This document shows positions 1-5,640 of a stretch of DNA of 6,801 nucleotides, piece by piece; the first letter of the stretch is position 1, and each line of letters starts with the position of its first letter. The DNA is from CAYLZN01 sp964387935. GTDB lineage: Bacteria; Acidobacteriota; Vicinamibacteria; Vicinamibacterales; JAFNAJ01. A program made the translations under genes and the position numbers. A model generated the notes under the pieces. The model made no database searches, was not told the origin of the DNA, and saw only the letters and a program-made list of their open reading frames with translations. Location: assembly GCA_964387935.1 (NCBI GenBank), contig CAYLZN010000317.1, forward strand, positions 1-6,801, written 5' to 3'.

Positions 1-488
1 GCGGTGGCGCGGGTGCGCGTGAGCAGGGCCGCCCGCCGCAGGGGCACGTGCCGCGCCAGGTCGTCGGCCTGATTGAACGTCCGCGAGAAGGCCTTGCGTC
101 GATGCAAGGGAATGGGGACGAGCACGTCGGCGCCCCGCAGGACGTCGACGCCGGCGTCCGCCATCCGGGCGCCGAGGCGGCGCGCGACCGAGCGATGGGC
201 TCCGTACTTGTGCGCGTGCACGATTGCCCGGAGCGGACCCTCGTACCGCCCGGCGGCTCGGGCGAGCGTCACGTGCGCCGGCATGCCCGTGCGCCCACAC
301 CGGCGGCAGTGGCCGGGCAGGGGCGGCCCCGTCGGGGCATCAGCGCTCGCCGGGCAACCGCACGCCTCGCAGACATCGACAGACGCCGACAGCGCCTGCC
401 AGCACGTGCCGCACACCGGGCCCGACGTCGGGGACTGCAGGAGATCTCCGCAACTGGCGCAGCGCGCGCCCCAGACATCCTTCAGCAA
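1..488 (-). CDS. comF: ComF family protein (amidophosphoribosyltransferase-like), partial, C-terminus beyond left edge
   Basis: About 162 residues are visible. From the TTG start the protein opens MLKDVWGARCASCG, the usual ComF beginning (a short hydrophobic stretch, then zinc-binding CxxC). Cysteine pairs at residues 10/13, 26/29, 40/43 and 61/64 form the double zinc-ribbon region. The start of the phosphoribosyltransferase domain follows: GRYEGPLRAIVHAHKYG (80-96), VLVPIPLHRRKAFSRTFNQA (122-141). The PRPP-binding loop, normally further on, lies outside the window. ComF proteins act in the cytoplasm and are needed for DNA uptake in transformable bacteria; in many species the exact reaction is unknown. 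The gene begins 46 nt after the rsfS stop and is probably the tail of the rplU operon. The start is uncertain: the frame stays open upstream into rsfS, with an ATG at 627-629 that would overlap rsfS by about 95 nt. I prefer TTG 486-488 because it gives the family's normal N-terminus. Family assignment is firm; the start is not. Confidence 0.88.
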   Translation of the reverse strand, partial: MLKDVWGARCASCGDLLQSPTSGPVCGTCWQALSASVDVCEACGCPASADAPTGPPLPGHCRRCGRTGMPAHVTLARAAGRYEGPLRAIVHAHKYGAHRSVARRLGARMADAGVDVLRGADVLVPIPLHRRKAFSRTFNQADDLARHVPLRRAALLTRTRAT

Positions 489-534
489 CCCGTCCAGCGC
501 GTGTCGCGCGCGGCCGCCGGCGCGGCGCGCGAGG

Positions 535-933
535 TCAGGGCACCTGCGGATCCACGATGTCGTGAACCACGGCGCTGCCCCAGAGGCGCTCGAGTCCGTA
601 GAACGTCCGGGTTTCTGGCGTGAACACATGGACGACGAAGTCGAAGTAGTCCATGAGCACCCACTCGGCACGCTCCAGGCCCTCGACGTGCGACGGCCGC
701 ACCTGTTGCGCGCGGAGCGCCTCCTCGATGGCCTCGACGATCGCTTTCACCTGTCGTGCCGTCTGCCCGGAGCAGATCAGGAACGTGTCGGTGAAGGCGT
801 GCGCGGATCGCAGGTCCATCACGGTGACGTGCTGCGCCTTCTTGTCGAAGGCCGCCCGGATGGCCGTGTGCACATCCGCCGGGACGTGCGCGTACGGGTC
901 GCTCGTGGACTTGCGCGATTCAGACTTGGCCAT
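535..933 (-). CDS. rsfS: Ribosomal silencing factor RsfS (Iojap/YbeB family)
   Basis: The protein has 132 residues, a little longer than the usual 105-120. It carries the family core: VTVMDLR (36-42), FTDTFLICSGQTARQVKAI (47-65) and EGLERAEWVLMDYFDFVVHV (84-103), followed by FTPETRTFYGLERLW. RsfS binds ribosomal protein L14 on the 50S subunit and prevents joining to the 30S subunit, shutting down translation in starvation or stationary phase (established family knowledge). The first 12 residues or so (KSESRKSTSD) are a polar extension. Its ATG lies inside the end of nadD, with a 14-nt overlap (920-933), and there is no strong Shine-Dalgarno, so translation is probably coupled to nadD. The nadD-rsfS order is very common in bacteria. 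The following comF gene begins 46 nt after the stop. Confidence 0.96.
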   Translation of the reverse strand: MAKSESRKSTSDPYAHVPADVHTAIRAAFDKKAQHVTVMDLRSAHAFTDTFLICSGQTARQVKAIVEAIEEALRAQQVRPSHVEGLERAEWVLMDYFDFVVHVFTPETRTFYGLERLWGSAVVHDIVDPQVP

Positions 934-1612
934 GCAACTGGGATGCCTGGGGCTGCGTGCCGTATAGCTGATGTTGGCGGATGTAGCGCTCCACGGCCGC
1001 TGGCACGAGGTCGCCGACCGGGACTCCCTCGTGGAGCCGTCGGCGCACCTCGGTCGAGGATACGTCAGTTGTGGGCGCCGAGACGAGGATCACGTGCGTG
1101 TCGGGACCGCGGAGCGCGCCGATCATCGCGCCCGCGGCGGCGTCCGCGAGATCGATCACCCGCGGCCGCAGGTCCGGGAGCCGCTCCCGCAGGAGCGACG
1201 CGGGATAGCCTGGCCTGGTCACGACCGCGAAGTGGCTCGTGTCGAGGATCGCGGGGTAGTTGCGCCAGGTGGCAATCTCTGCAAACGCATCCACCCCCGT
1301 GATGAAGAACAACTGCCACGCGTGCCAGCCCTGGCCGCGCAACGTGTCGATCGTGTCGGTCGAATACGACGGGCCCTCGCGCGTCAGTTCGAGGTCCGAG
1401 ACCGCAAAGCTGTCGGTGCCGGCAATGGCCAGGGCCGTCATCGCGAACCGATGGTAGCTCGACGCCACTGGCGAGCGCGGCCGGTGGGGCGGAACACGGG
1501 CCGGGAGGAACAGCACACGATCCAGGGCGAGCGCCTGCCGCGCGGCCAGGCCCGCGTCAAGGTGTCCACGGTGTATCGGGTCGAAGGTACCCCCGAGCAG
1601 CCCCAGACGCAC
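920..1612 (-). CDS. nadD: Nicotinate-nucleotide adenylyltransferase
   Basis: This 230-residue cytoplasmic enzyme transfers AMP from ATP to nicotinate mononucleotide, giving deamido-NAD in NAD biosynthesis. Visible motifs are the nucleotidyltransferase signature GGTFDPIHRGHL (7-18), LPARVPPHR (36-44), PSYSTDTI (81-88), FFITGVDAFAEI plus the tryptophan of TWRNYP (102-120), VVTRPGYP (130-137) and the C-terminal SSTEVR motif (185-190, matching ISSTxIR). Bacterial NadD is usually 190-215 residues; the extra length is mostly the C-terminal tail after YGTQ, of which the last residues overlap rsfS. The start is GTG at 1610-1612, one base after the obgE stop. The Shine-Dalgarno AGGGAGG sits inside the last codons of obgE, a good distance upstream. 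This argues for co-transcription and coupled translation with obgE. Confidence 0.96.
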   Translation of the reverse strand: MRLGLLGGTFDPIHRGHLDAGLAARQALALDRVLFLPARVPPHRPRSPVASSYHRFAMTALAIAGTDSFAVSDLELTREGPSYSTDTIDTLRGQGWHAWQLFFITGVDAFAEIATWRNYPAILDTSHFAVVTRPGYPASLLRERLPDLRPRVIDLADAAAGAMIGALRGPDTHVILVSAPTTDVSSTEVRRRLHEGVPVGDLVPAAVERYIRQHQLYGTQPQASQLHGQV

Positions 1613-1613
1613 G

Positions 1614-2669
1614 TCAGACCTCCCTGGCTGGCGCCGCGGCGGTGACGTAGGCCCACAGGCGCTCCAGCAGATCCGGTACGCCCTCGCCGGTGACTGCCGA
1701 AATGGCGACGAAAGGGAGTCCCCGGTTCGCCACGGCCTGCCTCAGGCCGTCCAGCCGGGCCGGTTCCTCCAGGGCGTCCAGTTTCGTGGCGACGATGATG
1801 CGGGGCTTGTCGGCGAGGCGGGGAAGCGTCTGGCCATCGGCGAGATCCGTGCGGCCCTGGAACAGTGCCAGCTCGCGTTCGATCGTCTCGAGATCGCGGA
1901 CGGGGTCGCGTCCCTCGCTCGATGACACGTCCACGAGGTGTACGAGGACCTTCGTTCGCTCGAGGTGACGCAGGAACTGGTGACCAAGGCCGTGGCCCGC
2001 GTGGGCTCCCTCGATGAGCCCCGGAACGTCCGCGACCAAGAACGAGCGGTCGCCGATGTGCGCCACGACGCCGAGTTTTGGCTGCTGCGTGGTGAACGGG
2101 TACGCGGCGATCTTGGGGCGCGCGGCCGACACGCGGGCGATGAGGGTGGATTTGCCGGCGTTGGGGAACCCGAGCAGACCGACGTCGGCAATCAGCTTCA
2201 GTTCGAGCCGGATGGCCTTGGACTCGCCCGGCGTCCCGGGTTCCGCGTGGCGGGGCGCCCGGTTGGTCGCCGTGGCGAACCGCGCGTTGCCGCGTCCGCC
2301 GCGCCCGCCGCGGCAGACGAGCAGCCGGGCGCCCTCCGTCGCGAGATCGCCCAGCGTCACGAGGCCTTCCTGCGCGCGGCCGTAGGCCACCGTGCCGAGG
2401 GGCACGTCGATCGACAGGTCCGACCCGTTGCGGCCGGTCCGGTTGGACCCCTGCCCATGAACGCCGCGCTGGGCGCGGAACTCCGGGTGGAACCTGAAGC
2501 TGTGGAGCGTGTTGAGGTGAGGGCTGGCGACCAGGAAGACCGAGCCGCCGTCACCGCCGTCGCCGCCGTTGGGTCCACCGCGGGGGACGTACTTCTCGCG
2601 GCGGAAACTCACGCAGCCACGACCGCCGTCACCGGCCGTGACCTGGATGTCGACTTCGTCGACGAACAT
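1614..2669 (-). CDS. obgE: Obg family GTPase (50S assembly GTPase)
   Basis: The protein has 351 residues in the Obg layout: a glycine-rich Obg fold (about 1-158, with GGPNGGDGGDGG at 31-42 and GGRGGRGN at 121-128), then a GTPase domain. G1 is GFPNAGKST (167-175), the G2 threonines are at 193-194 within YPFTTQQPKLG, G3 is DVPGLIEGA (214-222), G4 is TKLD (295-298) and G5 is SAVTGEG (324-330). Obg proteins bind the 50S subunit and act in late ribosome assembly and the stringent response. There is no C-terminal OCT domain; the protein ends about 20 residues after G5, as in many bacteria. The G4 motif is TKLD where NKxD is usual, and the post-G2 segment reads QQPKLG where LVPNLG is common. The ATG start is fixed by the family N-terminus MFVDEVDI. 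No Shine-Dalgarno precedes it in the 12-nt gap after rpmA; a small hairpin lies there instead. Confidence 0.97.
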   Translation of the reverse strand: MFVDEVDIQVTAGDGGRGCVSFRREKYVPRGGPNGGDGGDGGSVFLVASPHLNTLHSFRFHPEFRAQRGVHGQGSNRTGRNGSDLSIDVPLGTVAYGRAQEGLVTLGDLATEGARLLVCRGGRGGRGNARFATATNRAPRHAEPGTPGESKAIRLELKLIADVGLLGFPNAGKSTLIARVSAARPKIAAYPFTTQQPKLGVVAHIGDRSFLVADVPGLIEGAHAGHGLGHQFLRHLERTKVLVHLVDVSSSEGRDPVRDLETIERELALFQGRTDLADGQTLPRLADKPRIIVATKLDALEEPARLDGLRQAVANRGLPFVAISAVTGEGVPDLLERLWAYVTAAAPAREV

Positions 2670-2672
2670 CAG

Positions 2673-2694
2673 GAAGGACGATCAGCTTTCCTTC
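2673..2694 (-). promoter_or_regulatory. Inverted repeat spanning the rpmA stop, just before the obgE start
   Basis: On the minus strand GAAGGA (2694-2689) and TCCTTC (2678-2673) are perfect 6-bp complements separated by 10 nt. The rpmA stop codon TGA lies in the loop, and the 3' arm ends 3 nt before the obgE ATG. The 5' arm is the only Shine-Dalgarno-like purine run near obgE, and the hairpin would hide it. A ribosome finishing rpmA would open the structure, so this could couple obgE translation to L27 synthesis. That role is inference. A 6-bp stem can arise by chance. Confidence 0.4.
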
Positions 2695-2942
2695 GGGAGC
2701 ACGCTGATGAATCGCCCGCGAGCGCCGTGATCCTCGAACTTCACGACCCCGGTGATCTTGGCGAAGAGGGTGTCGTCTTTGCCCAGGCCCACGTTGAGTC
2801 CGGGCCGGAACTTCCGGCCGCGCTGCCGCACGAGGATGGATCCGCCGGGAACGGCGTTGCCGTCGAAGCGCTTGACGCCGAGCCGCTGCGCCTGGCTGTC
2901 GCGGCCGTTGCGGGAGCTTCCCTGACCCTTTTTGTGTGCCAT
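2682..2942 (-). CDS. rpmA: 50S ribosomal protein L27 (bL27)
   Basis: The protein has 86 residues, normal for the family. It starts MAHKKGQGSSRNGRDSQAQR, continues RLGVKRFDGNAV and carries the highly conserved GSILVRQRGRKFRPG (34-48) and NVGLGKDDTLFA. L27 sits in the 50S subunit with its N-terminal tail reaching towards the peptidyl-transferase centre. It begins directly with the mature-type AHKKG sequence, so it lacks the cleaved N-terminal extension found in Firmicutes and needs no Prp-type protease. It starts 19 nt after the rplU stop, with a GGGAGA ribosome-binding site about 9 nt upstream of the ATG. The rplU-rpmA-obgE order is widely conserved. Confidence 0.98.
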   Translation of the reverse strand: MAHKKGQGSSRNGRDSQAQRLGVKRFDGNAVPGGSILVRQRGRKFRPGLNVGLGKDDTLFAKITGVVKFEDHGARGRFISVLPKES

Positions 2943-2961
2943 TGCGTTGTTCTCCCGGGCG

Positions 2962-3276
2962 TCAGGCCTGGATGTCCTTCACTTGCACGCGCGTGAATGT
3001 GGTCCGATGCCCGCGAGTCCGTCGAAAGCCCTTGCGCCGCTTCTTCTTGAAGATCCGGATCTTGGGGCCCTGGGACTCACCGAGGACGGTGGCCACGACG
3101 CGCGCGCCGCTCACGAACGGGGCACCCGCCTTGACCTCGCCGCCGTCGGCGCCGACGAGCAGCACCTGGTCGGTCGTGACCTCGGTACCCGGCGCCGCTT
3201 CGATCCGATCCAGCGTCACAATCGCTCCGGGGGTCACCTTCACCTGGCGCCCGCCGCTCTGGATAATCGCGTACAC
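2962..3276 (-). CDS. rplU: 50S ribosomal protein L21 (bL21)
   Basis: The protein has 104 residues, the typical length. It has the family start MYAIIQSGGRQVKV, a middle APFVSGARVVATVLGE and the basic rRNA-binding C-terminus KIRIFKKKRRKGFRRTRGHR (77-96), ending FTRVQVKDI. L21 is a 50S protein that binds 23S rRNA next to L20. The start codon is GTG (3274-3276), supported by a strong GGAGG exactly 7 nt upstream (3284-3288). It is the first gene of the ribosomal operon, preceded by a recognisable promoter and a short leader containing a palindrome. Confidence 0.98.
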   Translation of the reverse strand: MYAIIQSGGRQVKVTPGAIVTLDRIEAAPGTEVTTDQVLLVGADGGEVKAGAPFVSGARVVATVLGESQGPKIRIFKKKRRKGFRRTRGHRTTFTRVQVKDIQA

Positions 3277-3283
3277 GGTGTAA

Positions 3284-3299
3284 CCTCCGACTGCAGTCG
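3284..3299 (-). promoter_or_regulatory. rplU ribosome-binding site joined to a 12-bp palindrome in the leader
   Basis: The Shine-Dalgarno GGAGG occupies 3288-3284 on the minus strand. Its first G is also the last base of a perfect 12-bp palindrome, CGACTGCAGTCG (3288-3299). In RNA this could form a 4-bp stem with a UGCA loop directly against the ribosome-binding site. Ribosomal-protein leaders are often self-regulated, but the structure is small and does not resemble any L21 leader that I can recall. The palindrome and Shine-Dalgarno are seen directly; a regulatory role is inference. Confidence 0.5.
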
Positions 3300-3324
3300 T
3301 CCCCTGCGCCCCGACTCCCGGTCA

Positions 3325-3366
3325 AGGCAAAAGCCTAGTCTACCATTGCCTCGCGAGGCGTGCCAA
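3325..3366 (-). promoter_or_regulatory. Sigma-70-type promoter of the rplU operon with inverted repeats
   Basis: On the minus strand, TTGGCA (3366-3361; 5 of 6 to the -35 consensus) is followed after 18 nt by TAGACT (3342-3337; 4 of 6 to the -10). This would place the start of transcription near 3330, giving a leader of about 50 nt to the rplU GTG. The spacer contains a perfect 12-bp palindrome, GCCTCGCGAGGC (3348-3359). A separate inverted repeat, AGGCAA (3351-3346) and TTGCCT (3330-3325), flanks the -10 with 15 nt between the arms. Either could be an operator. No run of T follows a stem here, so I do not call an intrinsic terminator for the upstream lipoprotein gene, and read-through into rplU is possible. 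Confidence 0.6.
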
Positions 3367-3400
3367 GCACCCGGCCGCCAGGGCCACTGACGCGCGGCGG

Positions 3401-4139
3401 CTACTTCAGCAGGACGCGCGTGCCCTTGATCTTCTGGGTGCTCAGCGTGTTCAGGAAGGTCGGCACGAGCCGGTCCATCAGCTCGAAGTAGGACGAGAGC
3501 GCCGGGGTGTTCTGCTGCGCGTTGTACAGGATCTCCTCCCGGAACGTCTCGGAATACAAGGTGGCCCCGGTCCGTCCGTCGATGAAGACGANNNNNNNNN
3601 NCGCGCCGCCGGCCGAACTGGTCGTAGACCTCCTGCTCGCGGGTGACGAACCCGGAACGCTGATGCGGGGTGAACAGGACCGTGCCCGTGACGATCAGCG
3701 GGTTCTGGAACTCCTCGCCGAGCTTCTTCCAGTAGTTCGTGTTCGCGAAGACCCGCTCGTACGTCTGCAGGTCCTTCTCGTCCTGGATCCGCTCCGGAAG
3801 ACCCGTGTCCGCAGCGTCGGCCGACGCGCTGTCGGAGGCGGACGCCGCATCGCGAGCCTGGTCCCTGGCGATTTCCTCCAGGGGCAGGACGTCGGCTTCG
3901 ATCACCCGCAGGTTGGACTTCGTCCGTAACTGACTGCGGAGCAGGCGTACGGTCTCGAGGTTGGCATCCAGATCCTCCGACCCGCCGGCCAGGAAACCGG
4001 CGACGAGAATCCGGGAGAAGCTCGACACTTCCAGCTTCGGCTGGATCGGCGTTTCGATCGGTACCTCGTAGAAACTCGTGCAGCCGGCCGTCAGCACGGC
4101 GCCGAGGCTAGCGATCAGTGCTGCGGTTCGTCCGGTCAT
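3401..4139 (-). CDS. Lipoprotein of unnamed family, possible CsgG/LpoB-like fold; interrupted by an assembly gap
   Basis: The first 179 residues are readable from ATG 4139. A signal peptide ends in the lipobox LTAGC with Cys20 as the likely lipidated residue. Then come a strand-like SRILVAGFLAGG (42-53), a helix VRLLRSQLRTKSNLRVIEAD (64-83), a low-complexity Ala/Ser/Asp stretch (97-111), and NYWKKLGEEFQNPLIVTGTV (135-154). After ten Ns the frame changes, but 62 more residues of the same protein are clear: VFIDGRTGATLYSETFREEI, ending KIKGTRVLLK before TAG at 3401-3403. The frame is restored if the true gap length is a multiple of three, so this is an assembly artefact and not a proven frameshift. 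The alternating strand/helix pattern with xxVTGTV and xDxxTGxxL resembles CsgG, LpoB and TolB-N lipoproteins, but that is inference. The start has an AGGGAG Shine-Dalgarno and overlaps the TPR gene by 32 nt. Function is unknown; it probably sits at the periplasmic or outer-membrane surface. Confidence 0.8.
3592..3601. other. Assembly gap of ten N
   Basis: Ten consecutive N bases lie inside the lipoprotein gene. Ten is a typical placeholder for a gap of unknown size. The flanking reading frames (…FGRRR before, VFIDGRTG after) are one protein only if the missing length is divisible by three, so the real gap is not ten bases. A stretch of lipoprotein sequence may be missing. Confidence 0.97.
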
Positions 4140-4467
4140 TGATCTCCCTGAACAGATCGTAGTTCTGACGAATCAGCGTGTTGTTTGGTTCGAGCTCGAC
4201 AGCCTTCTCGTAGGCGACGCGGGCCTTGTCGAACAGCCCCTGCTGCTCGTAGGCAATGGCCAGGTTGTTGAACGCGGCCGCGTAGGTGGGGTCGAGCTGC
4301 GTCGCGCGCTCCCAGCGGTACGACGCCTCTTTCCACAAGCCTCTCTGCGCCACGGCGATGCCGAACTCCACTTGCGCGCGTGCATCACCGCGCGCGTCCG
4401 CCCACGCCGTCGCCGCCGTCAGCGTGGACAGCAGCAGCATCACCAGCCCGAGATGTCGCACGCGCAT
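4108..4467 (-). CDS. Secreted tetratricopeptide-repeat protein
   Basis: From ATG 4467 this is a 119-residue protein. An N-terminal signal peptide (MRVRHLGLVMLLLSTLTAAT) is followed by a likely signal-peptidase I site after AWA (residue 23), so the mature protein should be periplasmic. Two TPR units follow: about 31-64 (FGIAVAQRGLWKEASYRWER, ending LDP) and 64-97 (AFNNLAIAYEQQGLFDKARV, ending LEPNN), then a short helix and a polar tail. TPRs are protein-binding scaffolds. An ATG at 4536 in the same frame would add 23 residues in front of the signal peptide, but it lies upstream of the apparent promoter and would spoil the export signal, so I chose 4467. The gene ends inside the start of the lipoprotein gene, a 32-nt overlap that suggests coupled translation and a shared role. 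The partner and process are unknown. Confidence 0.82.
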   Translation of the reverse strand: MRVRHLGLVMLLLSTLTAATAWADARGDARAQVEFGIAVAQRGLWKEASYRWERATQLDPTYAAAFNNLAIAYEQQGLFDKARVAYEKAVELEPNNTLIRQNYDLFREINDRTNRSTDR

Positions 4468-4485
4468 GAATCGTTCCGTATCTCG

Positions 4486-4514
4486 ACTATAGTCCGTGGG
4501 TATCAGGGGCGCAA
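4486..4514 (-). promoter_or_regulatory. Probable promoter of the TPR/lipoprotein operon
   Basis: On the minus strand, TTGCGC (4514-4509; matches the TTG of the -35) and TATAGT (4491-4486; 5 of 6 to the -10) are separated by the ideal 17 nt. Transcription would begin near 4479, leaving a leader of only about 12 nt before the ATG at 4467, with a weak GGAA in it. This supports the shorter TPR start. Experimental proof is absent. Confidence 0.55.
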
Positions 4515-4585
4515 CCCTTTTCCCCGTGTTTCGCATTGCTCTTCCTGCAACTCACGCGCCGGACCGAGTTCGCAGATTCTCCACA

Positions 4586-4613
4586 TTTCGCGCGGCCTAC
4601 TTTCGTTTCGCGC
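4586..4613 (+). repeat. Paired 8-bp direct repeats TTTCGCGC in the dprA upstream region
   Basis: The 205-nt stretch between the divergent TPR gene and dprA (4468-4672) looks less GC-rich than its surroundings. It contains TTTCGCGC at 4586-4593 and 4606-4613, exactly 20 nt apart, or about two helical turns. Related hexamers occur at 4529-4534 (TTTCGC) and 4568-4573 (GTTCGC). Evenly phased repeats in a divergent promoter region suggest binding of a regulator to one DNA face. I could not identify a convincing dprA promoter. Function is inference. Confidence 0.4.
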
Positions 4614-4672
4614 AACGACTGCCGACATCGCGCGTGAGTGCCGGCGGCGCAACGCTTGCTCTTCTCCTGGCG

Positions 4673-5602
4673 ATGACGCTCGCACCGCCACCTTCGTCTC
4701 CGAGCGACCTCCCTGGTCGCACCGGGGTCCAGTCCGTCGCCCGGAACGACCCCCGCTATCCGCCACTGCTGCGAGAACTGCGGGATGCACCGTGCCAACT
4801 CTGGTGCCAAGGCGATGCGCACCTGCTTGCCAGCGCGGCCGTTGCCATCGTCGGAGCGCGAGCCTGTTCGGTCGCCGCGGCGCACGTGGCGTCGCGCCTC
4901 GCGCGGGACCTCGCCACGGCCGGACTCGTCGTGGTCAGTGGCCTTGCCCGTGGGGTGGATGGCGCCGCCCACCAGGGCGCCCTCCAGGGAGGACGCACCG
5001 TCGCCGTCCTGGGCTCCGGTATAGACGTCGTCTACCCGCCGGAGCACGCGTCGCTCGCCGCCGGGGTCCGTGCGAGAGGCGCCCTCGTCAGTGAGTGGCC
5101 ATCCGGGGTCCGTCCCAGGGCCTGGCATTTTCCCCGGCGCAACCGGCTCATCGCCGGCCTTTCCCTGGGTGTCGTGGTCGTCGAGGCGGGAGAGACCAGC
5201 GGTGCGCTGATCACCGCCCGGGAGGCACTCGATCAGGGGAAGGAGGTCATGGTCGTTCCCGGGTCGGTGGCCGGCGGCCAGAACCGCGGAGGCCACGCCC
5301 TGCTCAAGGACGGGGCGGCGCTCGTCGAGGATGCCCGGGACGTGCTCGACGTGCTTCGATCCTCGACCTTGCTGCCATGGGTGACGCTCCCGTCTTCCGA
5401 GGCAGACACGAGCCGCGGATGCCCGGCCGATAGTGGGGGGCTCCCGGCGAAATGGGCGGTGGGTGATGAGCTGGATCTCGATGAAATACAGGAGCTTGGG
5501 AGCCACGCTGCAGATTCCGTCGCCCGTCGGCTGCTCGAATGGGAACTGGCCGGCCGCGTGGCGCGAACCCCCGCCGGCCGGTTCGTGCGTCTGTGCCGAT
5601 AG
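4673..5602 (+). CDS. dprA: DNA-processing protein DprA, short form without N-terminal helical domain
   Basis: From ATG 4673 this has 309 residues. DprA binds incoming single-stranded DNA in the cytoplasm and loads RecA during natural transformation. The Rossmann-type domain is complete: NDPRYPPLL (25-33), VAIVGARACS (57-66), SGLARGVDGAAH (89-100), GSGIDVVYP (114-122), SEWPSG (140-145), FPRRNRLIAGLS (153-164) and VVVEAGETSGALITAREALD (168-187), then VVPGS. After a variable linker a winged-helix-like C-terminus follows (LDLDEIQELGSHAADSVARR, 268-287, to FVRLCR). The usual N-terminal SAM/HhH domain of about 60-100 residues is not recognisable. The frame is open back to GTG 4496, with another GTG at 4634, but this extra sequence does not look like that domain and no candidate has a clear Shine-Dalgarno. 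The start is therefore uncertain. topA begins 38 nt downstream; dprA-topA is a common pair. Confidence 0.92.
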   Translation: MTLAPPPSSPSDLPGRTGVQSVARNDPRYPPLLRELRDAPCQLWCQGDAHLLASAAVAIVGARACSVAAAHVASRLARDLATAGLVVVSGLARGVDGAAHQGALQGGRTVAVLGSGIDVVYPPEHASLAAGVRARGALVSEWPSGVRPRAWHFPRRNRLIAGLSLGVVVVEAGETSGALITAREALDQGKEVMVVPGSVAGGQNRGGHALLKDGAALVEDARDVLDVLRSSTLLPWVTLPSSEADTSRGCPADSGGLPAKWAVGDELDLDEIQELGSHAADSVARRLLEWELAGRVARTPAGRFVRLCR

Positions 5603-5640
5603 TGGTAAGGTAGCGGCTGACCCGTAGAACTGAAGAGCTT

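Noticed and set aside
73..1302. A 409-codon plus-strand open frame over comF, rsfS and nadD
   Set aside because: It is antisense to three conserved genes, and its Arg/Pro/Ala-rich composition is typical of a GC-rich shadow frame.
1938..2996. A 352-codon plus-strand open frame over obgE and rpmA
   Set aside because: It is the complement of strongly conserved obgE and rpmA with no domain of its own.
3367..3400. A possible intrinsic terminator after the lipoprotein gene
   Set aside because: Short GC stems can be drawn (for example GGCC/GGCC), but no T-run follows on the minus strand.
3591..3602. A real frameshift or pseudogene in the lipoprotein gene
   Set aside because: The frame change coincides exactly with the N run, so it reflects an unknown gap length; both flanks look like intact coding sequence.
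4468..4536. A 23-residue N-terminal extension of the TPR protein from ATG 4536
   Set aside because: It would precede a good signal peptide and lie partly upstream of the likely -35/-10, so the ATG at 4467 is the better start.
4487..5506. A 339-codon minus-strand open frame opposite dprA
   Set aside because: The dprA motifs on the other strand are unmistakable; this frame has none.
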